DNA from: Linnemannia hyalina
Taxonomy: Eukaryota; Mortierellomycota; Mortierellomycetes; Mortierellales; Mortierellaceae
Reading direction: 5' to 3'
Length of the DNA stretch: 64,000 nt
Assembly: GCA_019671135.1 (NCBI GenBank)
Contig: JAHRHY010000007.1
Coordinates: forward strand, 1,054,001 to 1,118,000
Under the pieces are notes generated by a model. It searched no databases. It was not told the DNA's origin and was given only the letters and a program-made list of their open reading frames with translations. This document shows positions 9,974 to 21,694 of this stretch, piece by piece; within the stretch, counting starts at the first letter, position 1; the number at the start of each line of letters is the position of its first letter. Both the position numbers and the translations under genes were made by a program.

Positions 9974-12190
9974 CTACTTCCTATTACGACGCGTGCGAGT
10001 GGCTCGATTCAGGCCATTACTATTCGGGTTTGACAGATAGGGAAAGTAGCCACCAAAGGTCTGCTTCTGAACAACATCTGGGCGAAGTCTCCGGATCAGT
10101 GCAACAAGAACATCATTCTTGGGATCGGGTTCCATCCCAACATGGTTCTCCGTCACCAACCCGCGCATCTCTTTCAGCCTTGGGAGATGATTCGCGAACC
10201 ACTCGATATCGGCAGTCTCCATCCGGTGGTCCATGGATTCAAAGCTCAGGTACTCGAGCTTTGTCAAAGAGGCGAGCTGGTCAAGTCCATGGTTGAGACG
10301 AAAGTAGAGGGTATCCGACATGACATCGTCGTATCGGATGTAACTCCGTCCATCTTGCTCAGATTTGTAGACAAGCCTGGCGTTCGCCCGGTTATCAAAG
10401 ATATCGTTCCCAGCTTTGAAGTCTGGACTAAGTGACAAGAATTTGAGTGAGGTCAGCTTGGAGAGTTGAGTCAAGATGCTTTTCCTTGTGGAGACGCATT
10501 TCTCGCTAAGCTCCATGACCTCGTCCTCCTCATCTGTCCTGATGTACTCTTGATCAGAACCTATCGCTCCTGCCTCTCGCTGACGGATCTCTTGGACCTG
10601 CTGTTCTTCCTCGTCGGTCAGAAATGGCACCTCAGCAATCTGGCACCGGAACTCCTCTAACTCCAAGCAGACCCAGGGTGTCTCCAGAACAGTCTCCGCC
10701 TTGATTGACTCATAAGGGATATCCAGCACGCGAAGCCTCGATAGCCCCGTCAACAAAATCGACACACTGTCGTTCACAGGCCATCCCTTTGTGCGAGGCC
10801 TAGGCTTGGGGACGGTTCCGAACGAAGGAAATGCAGAGGCGTCTTGATTGACACGAATGACCTCCATGAGTGGGCAGTGCTTGGCCAATTGGGCTCCGGC
10901 GGCGGGGGACCAAATGTCATCATAGTACTCGACAAGTAACGGGAAACAGCCAAGGAAGTTGTCAAACCCGGATGCAACGCTGAAGGTGCCTCGAGACTGC
11001 TGACACTTCAGGACCGTGATCTGGGATGCTGGCCAGGAGATTTCCACAGGTGTCGGAGCGGCTGTGGCAAAGTAGTTTCCAAACCCAAAATTGGAGACGA
11101 ACCCGTTGATGGACAGGGTCTTGAGGGAGGGCGCCTGAGCCAAGAGTCCCTTGAGGGTCCCAGACTTGATACGGGCCACCTCCAACGACTCCAACCCTTC
11201 ATGAACCAACGCTGTCGTCCCCGGACCTCCCGAAGCGGGGGAGTGCAAATTCATTAGAGAGCCGAAACTGCAGTTTAGCCTGAGATGGGTCACGCTAGGT
11301 GGCAAACCCTCTGGGATCATACCATCCGTGGTGACGCACGAGAGGTTCTTGAGTGACCTTAGGGCGGCGCTACTATCACCTTCCAAGCCTTGGAGGATCA
11401 ACTGAAAGTATGAGCAGGACAAGGTGCGCAATCCAGGGTTGTTGAGGACAAGTCGTTGACAGGCTTTGACAAAGGCTTTCTCGGTATCGGGTGGTGGCGG
11501 TGGCGCTGCTGTTGCGGTTGTTACTGTTGTGGAATTCGTCGTAGCATTACCAGTGCCGTTGCTGTTGTTGTCGCCGGTAATGTTGTTGGTGTTGACACCG
11601 ACGAGACTGGTGCCAAAGATGGTGGGGCCGAAACTGCTGGTGGAGCCGAAGGCGCTACTGTGGGCAATAGGAACCTCTGCTAGTCGAATCGGAAAATAAA
11701 AATCGATAGTAGGCTTGAACAAGTTGAGGTCAAGAGACTCCAGGTTGGTCATGTGCGATCCTCCGGCATCGGTAGGGGCAGCAGCAGCAGAAGCAGGCTC
11801 TGTTGTCTTTGTTCCTGAGGATCCAGTAGAGTCGTTCTCCGAGCATAACTCCGATCGCAACTGTTCAAAGGCGCCCACGAGACAGGCATCCAATATAGTC
11901 GGCGTGTTGATGGTGAGGTGACGGATATATTTCGCATGCCGGCGGTAGACGTCCTTGTACCAGTCAAGGCTCTGGGGGTAGTTGTTTTGGATCTGGATGG
12001 CGGATGCCAGATCGCGGGACCAGGTTGAGTGTTGTGCGGGGTATTCGGTGAAGGTTCTCCAAAGATGGGGTATGAAGGTGGCGTGCCAAGTTTTGGAGAC
12101 TTGGATGCAGCGGTAGAGGGTTCCTTGGGGGAGGTGGGACCCGAGGGCGTCTAGGAGTTCTGGGAGGTCGAAGATAGTGTCTGCTTTCAT
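9974..12190 (-). CDS. F-box/LRR-type protein, tandem copy 2
   Basis: Single intact frame of 738 residues from ATG 12190 (MKADTIFDLPELLDALGSHL). The architecture matches copy 1: an N-terminal F-box-like region ending in TWHATFIPHLWRTFTE, the signature WYKDVYRRHAKYIRHLTINT, a variable Thr/Asn/Gly-rich section at about residues 190-240, then irregular LRRs. The downstream half contains a conserved charged helix (LTDEEEQQVQEIRQREAGAI). Two stretches of the 3' half (about 10129-10313 and 10499-10738) are almost identical at the nucleotide level to copy 3, while the N-terminal half has diverged strongly. It is probably an SCF substrate receptor by family, substrate unknown. A short basic tail (NRATRTRRNRK) ends the protein and is not shared with copy 1. 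Confidence 0.8.
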   Translation of the reverse strand: MKADTIFDLPELLDALGSHLPQGTLYRCIQVSKTWHATFIPHLWRTFTEYPAQHSTWSRDLASAIQIQNNYPQSLDWYKDVYRRHAKYIRHLTINTPTILDACLVGAFEQLRSELCSENDSTGSSGTKTTEPASAAAAPTDAGGSHMTNLESLDLNLFKPTIDFYFPIRLAEVPIAHSSAFGSTSSFGPTIFGTSLVGVNTNNITGDNNSNGTGNATTNSTTVTTATAAPPPPPDTEKAFVKACQRLVLNNPGLRTLSCSYFQLILQGLEGDSSAALRSLKNLSCVTTDGMIPEGLPPSVTHLRLNCSFGSLMNLHSPASGGPGTTALVHEGLESLEVARIKSGTLKGLLAQAPSLKTLSINGFVSNFGFGNYFATAAPTPVEISWPASQITVLKCQQSRGTFSVASGFDNFLGCFPLLVEYYDDIWSPAAGAQLAKHCPLMEVIRVNQDASAFPSFGTVPKPRPRTKGWPVNDSVSILLTGLSRLRVLDIPYESIKAETVLETPWVCLELEEFRCQIAEVPFLTDEEEQQVQEIRQREAGAIGSDQEYIRTDEEDEVMELSEKCVSTRKSILTQLSKLTSLKFLSLSPDFKAGNDIFDNRANARLVYKSEQDGRSYIRYDDVMSDTLYFRLNHGLDQLASLTKLEYLSFESMDHRMETADIEWFANHLPRLKEMRGLVTENHVGMEPDPKNDVLVALIRRLRPDVVQKQTFGGYFPYLSNPNSNGLNRATRTRRNRK

Positions 12191-12835
12191 CTTGCGTGTA
12201 AGCGAGCAAGCGTGTGTGTGAAAGAGGGCGGGGTTGGTGGCGGTTGTTGTGGGAGTGGGACGAAAAGAAGAAAAGAAGAAAAAGGAGGCGCAAGTCTAGA
12301 GGGAATTTAAGCAGGAAAGAAAGGGTGATGGCAAGTGGCAAAATGGTGGCACAAAAAGGTTCATAGTCGGAGACGCCGCTGCCAAAACTTTATTTTATTT
12401 GGGTGGCAACGCAAGGACATAGCAGCATTGGCCCATTCGTCGTTTTGTTAGTACGCAAACAACAGGCCCCCTTTCGTGACCCCTCTTGCTTGCCCCTCAA
12501 ACATCGACCTTGCTGAACGAGCGAGAAAAGTTCGAGGCGATTGGATTTGCGTGTAAGTAAGCACCGTTTGTAAAAAAGAGATAAAGTGAGAAAGAAACGG
12601 CCTGACTATGAGCCCTGAAAGCATCGTGTTCGCTTTGAACATTTTTTGTCGTGAACATGCCTGAAATTAACATCCTACTAGCCCCCATCACCTTTACGCG
12701 TTCGAACGGTGCACTGCAAGGATAGCAAAAAGACAACAGATTTGAAACACCACTCGAATCAAGGACATGACTTGACGACAGGTGAGAAAAATATGAAAAC
12801 AATGAAAACACTGTTAGGCGAGGCGTGCGGTTTAA
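12191..12835. other. Intergenic region between F-box copies 2 and 3
   Basis: Carries the 5' flank of copy 2 (a pyrimidine-rich stretch on the minus strand immediately upstream of its ATG) and the 3' flank of copy 3. No coding sequence is recognised. Confidence 0.5.
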
Positions 12836-15031
12836 TTAATTATTGGTTGGACGAGATCCTCTGAAACGAAACGCTCGAGGCGTGTTGCGAGTTTTAGGAC
12901 TGGACCGGGACGCCTTCATCTGTGGAACATTAGAAATGTAACCATCAAAGGTTTGCCTCTGCGCCACGTCTAGTCGAAGTCTCCAGATCAATGCAACAAG
13001 AGCATCATTCTCAGGATCGGGTTCCATCCCAACATGGTTCTCCGTCACCGACCCGCGCATCTCTTTCAGCCTTGGGAGATGATTCGCGAACCACTCGATA
13101 TCGGCAGTCTCCATCCGGTGGTCCATGGATTCAAAGCTCAGGTACTCGAGCTTTGTCAAAGAGGCGAGCTGGTCAAGTCCATGGTTGAGACGAAAGTAGA
13201 GGGTGTCGGGCAGCACGTCGTCGTATCGGATGTAGACTCGTCCGTCCCGCTCGGACTTGTAGACATGGCTCGCGGTCAGCCCATGTTCGAAAAGATGAGC
13301 GCCGATCCTGAAATCTGGACTAAGTGACAAGAACTTGGGTGAAGTCAGCTTGGAGATTTGAGTCAAGATGCTTTTCCTTGCAGAGACGCATATCTCGCTG
13401 AGCTCCATGACCTCGTCCTCCTCATCTGTCCTGATGTACTCTTGATCAGAACCTATCGCTCCTGCCTCTCGCTGACGGATCTCTTGGACCTGCTGTTCTT
13501 CCTCGTCGGTCAGAAATGGCACCTCAGCAATCTGGCACCAGAACTCCTCTAACTCCAAGCAGACCCAGGGTGTCTCCAGAATAGTCTCCGCCTTGATTGA
13601 CTCATAAGGGATATCCAGCACGCGAAGCCTTGAAAGTGACGACAACAACGACGAAACACTGTCATCTATCGGAGCTCTTAAGGCACGCGGTGGTAGCTTA
13701 GCCCTGGCTCCCATGGACGGCAACGCATAGGGGATATGAATGATCTCAAGAAGGGGGTAATGCTCAACCAGCTGGGCAGCGACAGCAGGGTACCAGATAT
13801 CGTCGCGGTATTCAACAAGCATAGGGAAGCTCGTTAAGAAACTGTCGAAACCAGGCTTGTTGACAAAGGCACCTCGCGACTGTTGGCACTCTAGGACAGT
13901 GACCCGGGATAACGGCCAGGAGATATTTTCGATGACTGGAGAGGACGCTCCAAATCCAAATAGAACCACAGAGTTGAATGTGAAGCTGTCGACGACCAGG
14001 GTTTTAAGAAAAGGTGCCTGCGCCAGGAGTGCCGTGAGGTGGGCACAGGATTCGACATATATCACCTCCAAAGATTCCAACCTCTCGTGGACATTCGGCG
14101 CTGAACCCAAGGCGGTGTGCGGAAAGGACCGGTGACCGAACTCGCACCACAACCGGAGACTGGTCACACTGGACGGTAGCAGTTTTGGAACCAAGAGGTC
14201 GCAGCTTGAATACGAGACGTGCTTCAGTGACTTTAGGGCGGCGTCACCACCACTGTGTCTTGCTTGCTGCGATGAGGCTTGCTGCACGCCTTCAAGGATT
14301 TTTTCAAAGTATGAGGTGGACAGGGTGCGTAATCGAGGGTTGTTGAGAATCAGTCGCTGACAGGCCATCACAACGCGCTGCTCGCAATCGTATGGCTGTA
14401 TTGCTATATGATCCGTCGTAGCATCGCTGTTGTTGGTATTGTTGCTGCTGGTACCGAAGGAATTGGTGCTGAAGGAGTTGAATTCGCTGAACCCGCTTGT
14501 TGCTCTCGAGATCGGAAAATACGTTTCGATAGTATGTCGGAAGACGTTGACGGTAAGAGATTCCAGATTGATGAGCAACGACCCACCAACATCGACATCG
14601 GTAGTAGCAACAGCAGGAACCACAGTAGTAGCGGGCACTGTCGTCGTTGTTCCTGAGGATCCAGTAGAGACGTATTCCGGGAGTATCGATAATCGCGATG
14701 ATGCAAAGGCACCCTCGAGACAGGCGTCCAGCATAGTCGGTGTGTTGATGGTGAGGTGGCGGATATATTTCGCATGGCAGCGGTAGACGTCTTTGAACCA
14801 TTCGAGTTCATGACTTAAGTGGGTTTGGGTCGGGATGGCAGTCGTTAGTTTATGGCCCCACACACTGTATTATATGTGTTCTTCCGTGAAGGTTCTCCAG
14901 AGGTGGGGCAGGAAAGTGGCGTTCCAGGAATTTGAGACTTGAGTGCATCGATAGAGACTTCCTTGTGCCAGATGGGTGCCGAGGACGTTAAGGAGTTCCG
15001 GGAGGTCGAAGAAGACGTTGTCTGCCTTCAT
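12836..15031 (-). pseudogene. F-box/LRR-type gene, tandem copy 3, interrupted by one in-frame stop
   Basis: Starts at ATG 15031 (MKADNVFFDLPELL) and reads through a normal F-box-like region to FLPHLWRTFTEEHI. It then meets TAA at 14870-14872 and continues in the same frame (YSVWGHKL) for about 675 more residues to the stop at 12836. At the same position copy 2 has CAA (Gln), so a single C-to-T change explains the break. The two open pieces share one frame, so it is not a frameshift, and there is no room for an intron around the stop. Everything downstream is intact and matches copy 2, including the WFKDVYRCHAKYIRHL signature and the LRR region. The lesion is therefore recent, or the stop is read through, edited, or a base error in the assembly. 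A truncated product of about 54 residues would contain little beyond the F-box. Confidence 0.75.
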
Positions 15032-15039
15032 CCTGCGTT

Positions 15040-15082
<43 letters not shown>

Positions 15083-15906
15083 ACGGGAGAAATAAATAAG
15101 AAAATGAAAAAAAGGACAAGAAAATGAAAAGTGATCCATATAGCAATAGGCCATTGGAACTGAGGTTGCCTCCTTTCTCTGTTTGTTATTATTGCCTTGT
15201 GTGACCCTCGAATGCAAACACAACAGCGACAGCATGCATGTTCAAGGTCCAAAGTGTGGGCAGCCGAACACTTGTCTACTCACACGCAGCAAGCAAGCAA
15301 GAAGACGAAGAAGACTAAAGGAAAGATGGACGAGCATGACTTTTTTTCCCCTTTACTTTCTCTTGCCCTCTCCTCCCTGACCTTTCTTTCGTATGCAAAG
15401 AAATGGACATGGTTAACAAGCTGGGTCACACTCATTGGACTAAGAAAGCATTTGTTTGTGACAAAGAGAGAAAGGCAGTGTTGACCGTGAGCGTCCTTCA
15501 AACGCGGCGTGTCGATATGAAGGATGAAATGCACTACCATTGAGAGCAATTTACCACCGAGATCGACAAGCGAACTTGGTCCATCCAGTCTCTCGACTCT
15601 CTAGGCTAATTTGCCTCTCCCTTTCCCCCCTGCACACCACCAAAGCTACCAAACAACGAAACAAATAAGCATGCAAGCACAAACAACACCTATTAATTTC
15701 TCCCTCACCTTCGAACCATCGCCTTCTCTCTTCCTCCCTTTCTCATTGTCCTTCTTTCGTTCACTTTTCCATTTCTTGTTATCCCTCATTTCACATTACT
15801 TCATCTCTCCTTCATTCCTTCATATCTCATTCAGCAGCCTCTTTCCTCCCTTCTTCCAAGCTCCAACATAGGCTCAGCAAAGGCTATCATCAAATTCTAA
15901 TAAGTA
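15032..15906. other. Intergenic region: F-box copy 3 upstream flank and kelch copy 2 leader
   Basis: Holds a TTG trinucleotide array next to the F-box start and, on the right, a pyrimidine-rich leader (about 15690-15860) before kelch ATG 15907. No gene is seen between them. Confidence 0.5.
15038..15082. repeat. (TTG)n trinucleotide microsatellite
   Basis: About 15 perfect TTG/TGT units lie directly upstream of the ATG of F-box copy 3, beginning within 10 nt of it. The repeat would fall in the 5' leader of that gene. Frames through it give poly-Thr or poly-Cys strings that are not real protein. Confidence 0.9.
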
Positions 15907-18415
15907 ATGAAGGTTCGAAGACGCGACGCACCTGGCGAGAACTTCGTCCACACCCAAGCAAAATCCTCCTATCCCTCGCCACTTTCCCTCCTCCACCTCC
16001 CTCTCCTCTTTCTCCTCTTCGTCGCTCCTTCTCCAACATCCGCACAAGATGCCGTCAAGCCAGTACCTGTCTACCAATCCCATTTCACATCCCTCAACGA
16101 CAAAACACTCTACATCCGAGGAGGTCGCCCTGATGGCTCAGTCCAAGAATCCATCCGACAATTCTTTGCCCTCGACCTCACCCCTCTCCTCGCCAACTCT
16201 ATAAACCTGTCATGGAAACAACTCAACCCGGTGGGGCCGAATACCGATTTCAAGGAACAGATGCCCATGTCCGTCTCTTCAGATAACCAAGAAGTGACCT
16301 ACTTTGGAACAGATGGAAATATGTCTGTCTGGAATAAAGCCTCGAACAGCTGGGGCAATGCATCGCCCATTTGTCCATCGCCCACGACTGTGACTCCTAC
16401 GATGTTTAATACTCGTGGTGGTAATCAATCTGCAGTGAAGGACCCGGCTACTGGACGAGTGTACATCCCACACGGAGCTAACAACGGCACCCAGATGCTA
16501 ACTTACCTAGAAAGTAGCTGCTCTGGCGAGAACATGCCTGCAAATTCCACTGGAAAATACTCTGCATGGAATGAAGCAAAGGGGGCCCTTTACATGCTTG
16601 GAACCATGACGGGTGCGACAGAGACGTCCATGTGGATGTTTAGCCCTTTATCGAGAGCCTGGTCATCCATCGTAAGTTGTCTTTCTGTTCGTTTCTTTGT
16701 TCGATGGCGTTGGTTGGAACACTAGAAGTGGTACTAACAAACACCCTATCTTTGTTACGTTTATTATCATGCAGCCTATGCAAGGAGAACTAGTGCCCTT
16801 GTTTAACGGCAGCTGCATGGTTTCCTGTACGACTTCTTTGCCAGTGCCAAAAAAAATACTGTCTTTCGCAATTTTTCGCGTTCATATCTGACATTTCGTT
16901 TTTTAACACCATCCTCATCCATAGATGGCGACAAGCTCATCGTGTTTGGTGGAACTTCGAACAAAGCCAACATGAACAACGACATATTCATTCTTGACAC
17001 GAACACCAACCTGTGGAGTAAGGGGGCTAAACCTTCCAGAATCCGCCAGGGTATGGCCTGTGCCGCCGGAGGCGATTACTTTGTTGTGTGGAGCGGTAAC
17101 AATAACGGTAACGTCTCTCTTTCTCTCTCTTTCTCTCGTTTCATCTTTCTTCACAGGTTAAACGCTTTTTCTTTTTATTTTACCCAAAATGCTTCAACAA
17201 TTGACAATAAGTTATTCTCTTTTTTTCACTACCTATACTCTCAAAGGTTACGTGGACGGACTACCATTAGCCGATACACTCTTCTACAACATCAAGACCA
17301 ACAAATGGGTTGACGAAGACTCTACACCCTCCGGCTCCGGCAATAACCCAAGCACGCCTTCCAATAACCCAAGCACATCTAATGACTCTGCATCAAAATC
17401 CCCGGGCATAAGTGCCTTCACTATTGGACAGATCATAGCAGGAGTCGTAGTCGCCGTGTTCATTGTTGGGTTCCTTATCTTCCGCCATCGTCGACGCAAG
17501 CAAATAGTTGCCAACAATAACAGGAGTGATTCGCAGGATGCCTTGAAACTCCACTCGATGACGTTCCGCCCTGACACGTCAAACGCGTCTTTTGTTTCCA
17601 AGGCCCAAATGGACGTTCCTGTGGCTGTTTATGCTACCTACGCACCGCGCCCATTCACCAGCCCCCAGTTTCCGACTACCCATGACCAACAACAATACCA
17701 CATCATGGCTGAACATCTACCAGCAATACCAACAACACCAGCGACACCAGCAATACCAGCAGCAGCAACATTAGGACGCTTTGTTTCGACACATGGGTAC
17801 AAGGCACCTCCGAATCAGTCACCCATACCGCGAGAGGCACGCCTACCACCGCCGGCCTCACTATCACCGCGACTATCTCCTTTTGGTAAACAGTTCTACA
17901 ACACGCCTCAGCATCAAGATCAGGAAGAGCGACAGCCGCAACCACAATCGAAGAAACCACAAGACATTCCATCGCTTTCACCACAACAACAGCCTTTCTC
18001 TCCACCGTCACAAGGGAGTGGCAACCTACTACAACGACAGGGGGAACAGCGATCGAACAACCCGCAATACACTCCACCGCCTTTACCACCACAACAACAA
18101 CCCTCCTCTCCACGGTCACAAGGCAATTTTGTCGACTTACAGCAACAACAGGAGCTCCCACAGACCCCACCTCTTGCTCGTAGTCCCCAAGATCTGCCAC
18201 CACTTCCCCGTAACCCCCAAGGTTTGCAACTTCTTCCCCGTAACCCTGAAGATCGAGGCCACGATCATGACCAAGGAGGAAGAGGTGGTAGTACTCCTGT
18301 AAGCCCTTTAGAACAGCTCGCACAAGTCCAGGCACGGCACGAACAAGCACTTGAGAGGATCCGGCAAGAGCAACAGGCAGAGTTGGAGAGGATGAGAAGA
18401 GTCTGGCAAGAATAG
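15907..18415 (+). CDS. Kelch-repeat, secreted-ectodomain single-pass membrane protein (copy 2)
   Basis: Proposed join(15907..16671, 16775..16826, 16925..17107, 17247..18415), 722 residues. An alternative in-phase donor ending exon 3 at 17095 gives 718 and aligns more exactly with copy 1. The exon structure, intron phases and the 52-nt second exon match copy 1 at 4544-7090. It has a signal peptide (LLHLPLLFLLFVAPSPTSAQ), kelch blades with KTLYIRGG, KLIVFGG and LFYNIKTNKW, a transmembrane helix (FTIGQIIAGVVVAVFIVGFL) and a basic HRRRK stop-transfer. The long Pro/Gln-rich cytoplasmic tail ends in the same type of coiled coil as copy 1 (RIRQEQQAELERMRRVWQE). The tail is far richer in poly-Gln and Pro than copy 1. 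Role unknown; a surface-anchored beta-propeller is the best structural description. Convergent with the LRR gene ending at 18581. Confidence 0.8.
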
Positions 18416-18580
18416 TTGCCAGAAATGAGGAGGTCGTAGTCACCACGCACATAAAAATGCAAAAACCATAGAAATAAATGTCTGTGCTGTATGTTTTTAT
18501 CTTAAGTAGGTTGGTGGTGTTCCTAGTTGAGCACTCATTCTACTACTTGGCATCCTAAAGTCTCCTCGCCCCCCAGGTTT

Positions 18581-21091
18581 TTAAGCAGGGATGCGTCCGC
18601 GAAGATACTCCATTACAGCCTCGGTGCCCTGTTCCAAGATCTGCCTCCTTGGCACACGGAATACGTTCCCGTCGAGCGACAGACTCTTGATCGACCGAAT
18701 GTTGCCCAACAAGGGAGGCAAAGACCCAATATCATTACCAGCCAGATCCAGAACCGTCAACCCTTCAAAGGACTTGGGGTCAATGGTCGTGATCTTGTTT
18801 CGGGCCATGCTCAACGTCTTAAGTCTGGGGAATGCATTGGGCAGCCAAAGTGGGATCTCCTTGATCTGGTTGCTGGACAGGTTGAGTTCGTTCAGGGATG
18901 GGAAGTTGTCCTGACCAATCTGTGCTACCGATCCAGCATCGACAGTTTCCAGACTCGTCAGTACATTGTCGGAGAGGTCCAGCGTCAACAGCAAAGGGAA
19001 CGAAAGCGTGAAAGGGAACTCTGAGATCTTGTTGTGATGGATCGTAATCTGGGTCAGAGTCGAGCCCACAGTTTGTTGGAGGATTGCCGGGAAGACGGTC
19101 AGGGCGTTGAAGTCCAACAATGCAATTTGAGGGCTTTGGCATGCCTCCAAGATTTCCTCCTTGGTGAGCTCCTTGAGTGCTTTCTTGGAAAGGGCCAAGT
19201 TTTTGGAGATCTTCCTGGGGGAGGCAACAGGGGTAGGTGTATCGTTGGCGGCATTGTTGCGGGCAGAAGCTGAGCCTCCACGGGATGCGAGTGGCCCGCT
19301 CTGCGAAGATGGTGGCGAGCGGTGGAAAGGGCTTGAAGAAGCAGCAGGACTGCTGGGCACAGAAGAGTTGACAGAGAGTGCCTCCATACGATCAGCATCA
19401 GCTAAATAGTTGACAGACGACGTATAATCAGTACACAACGCCATCTTGTACAGTGACATTTGCATACTTCTCGCCCTTCTGACATACCATGAGAGGGACC
19501 GTCAGTAAGACGCTGTCGCAACAACTTCATAAGAGCCTCAGTATTGTTACAGGTACGGGGGATGTTCTTGATAGGGTTGCCTTCCCACATAAAGTTGGTC
19601 AGGTCGTACATAGAACCAAGTTCGTTGGGTATCCATTCCAACCTGTTGCTGGCCATATCAAACTGGCGAAGAGACGGCAGTTCCAACACACCGACAGGCA
19701 GATCCGTGAATTGGTTTGATCGAAGGTCCAAATAATGCAGCTGAGGGGCGACATAGAGCAGGTTCTCCAAGTTACTCAGCAAGTTGTGCGACAGGAGCAG
19801 CTCCTTGATGGCCAAGAATGCAATCTTGGGCTTAGCTGAGTCATCCACTCCATCGATGTCCGTGATTCTCTGAAGTCCCGAGTTCCTGGCATCCAGCCGA
19901 ACTAAGGCAGGCAGCTCCAGACCTTGCACGCCTTCTTCCGTCGTTGGCAACTCCCCAATCCCGCTAAAGAGACATCCAAGCTTGTTGTCGCCAATCTCGA
20001 GCTCTATGAGCTTGGGCATGTTGGCCAAGATACTGACAGGGAACCGTTCCAGCTTGTTCTTGGACAGGTTCAACTTGCGGACCGCCTTCAGAAGAGTAAG
20101 TTCCTGAGGAATTTCCGTCAATTGGTTGCTGGAGAGGTCGAGAACCTCAAGTTTGGTTAATTTGGCGATGGCTGGGTCCAGGGTGCCTGAGAGTTGGTTC
20201 CCGCCCAGCTGCAAGTCCACCAACGTCGTGAGTGTGAGTAGGACGGGTGGGAGTTCCGCGAACATGTTTGACGAGATGTTGAGTTGAGCAAGTCGCTGCA
20301 AGTTGCTGAATTCCTCAGGTAGGCTTGTCAATTGGTTGCCACGAAGCTGCATGTTTTTTCACAGTGAAGAAGAGATTATCAGTCCACTGCGTGATTTCTT
20401 TCTTTGGTGTTCAAGAAACTAAACAGTCTGCGATATCGATCATTCCAAACGAAGAAGCCTCCATTCAACCAACTTACATCGATAGCGACCAACGCACCAA
20501 ACTCCTGAATCCTGGCGTCGATATGTGTGATCTTGTTGCCAGACGCAATAAGACGCGTCAATTCAACAGCATCGTACCAAGCTGTGGCGGTCGAGTTGAA
20601 GTCCACGACGACCTTGTCAGGGTCAACATGGTACATGTTCCAGATCTCCAGTGGGATTTCCGTCAACTCTCGGCTCGAAAGGTTCATGATACCTACAAGC
20701 CGTTGTTGTCGTACCCCGGGAGTCACAACATGAAAAAGGAGATAGAGAAAACAAGGGCTGTAAGGAAAAAAAAACGTGGCTCTCCGTACTTTTTATATTC
20801 AACGACCAAAGAGACCATGGTAACCATGGAAAAGTGGAAAAGGAGTGATGTACCTGTGCCTTTGGCGTTGGCGATCAAGCTTTTGATGGACTTTTGTGCG
20901 TGTCCCAGAATCTCCACGTCGGTTTGGCGTCTGGGGGCAGGGGCGGTCTTGCGGACGCCAGGAATGTTCGATCCAATGAATGCCTCGCGCTCGTCGGCAG
21001 CTCCTCCTCGAATCGACTTTGACTTTGCTTGCTCCTGAACCATCCTGGCCCTGGCAGCAGCGATGGTCTCGCGAACTGATGGTCGTGACAT
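18581..21091 (-). CDS. LRRC40-like leucine-rich repeat protein
   Basis: Proposed complement(join(18581..19401, 19488..20346, 20478..20692, 20854..21091)), 710 residues, with matching phases and GT-AG introns of 86, 131 and 161 nt. The N terminus (MSRPSVRETIAAARARMVQE) is a basic helical region. From about residue 85 a long series of regular LRRs follows, with the consensus LxxLxLxxNxL (for example LRGNQLTSLPEEFSNLQRL). The first block ends with MWEGNPIKNIPRTCNNTEAL and leads into a Ser/Pro/Ala-rich linker. A second LRR block ends in FRVPRRQILEQGTEAVMEYL, the typical LRRC40 C terminus. The two-block layout and length fit LRRC40 (human protein about 600 residues), a cytoplasmic LRR scaffold of poorly known function. 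The linker insertion and the exact position of the last acceptor (19401) are the least certain parts. Confidence 0.8.
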
Positions 21092-21694
21092 GTGTTGTTG
21101 TGGTGTTGCTGCTGTTGATGCGAAAGAGTGAAAGTTAAAGTAGTGTGCTAAAAGTAGTGTGCGTGTTGTGCAGTATGGAGGACGGGAAAAGTAAAGGAAC
21201 TAAAAAAAAGAAGGCACAAGTGCTCAGGTTAAATACCCGAAGCGGGAGAGTGACTCCAATCTTTTCTTCTGCGGACCTTGTCTCCCCTGTCCTCTCTGTT
21301 TTGAGCTATCATGCAGCCACTAGTACATCTTACATCTTTCTGCTTCCTGGCTCCTGACGGCCGTTTCTCTGCTAGACGTCATCCTCGGGTCAACACAGCA
21401 GCATATGCCCTTTACCACTTTCTGAAAAGCTCCTCTGAATTCTTTCTTTACTGATGAAAGGAGCCACCGCGAGGAATATCATGGTCATTCATACAAGTAA
21501 AAAGAGATCCGTTGTCGCACAAGGCACGATGAAAGAAATGTCTGAAAAAAAAAAGTATGAAGTGTATTCTTTGCTTTTCAGCGCGACAGGAAAATTACAA
21601 GACCCTCAGACTGTTGGCAGGGAGAAGGCCAAATGGTGGGAAAAAAAGGAGAAAACGATTGTCTAATACGGCGGGAGCAGATCCTGTTTATTAT
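21092..21694. other. Intergenic region between LRRC40-like and TIM8 genes
   Basis: Contains the upstream flank of the LRR gene and the 3' flank of TIM8. Only short frames are present, translating to low-quality basic peptides. Nothing recognised. Confidence 0.5.

Noticed and set aside
14939..15127. Frame containing a long poly-Cys run, and another with poly-Thr or poly-Gln, near 15040-15080
   Set aside because: Produced by the TTG microsatellite, not by a gene.
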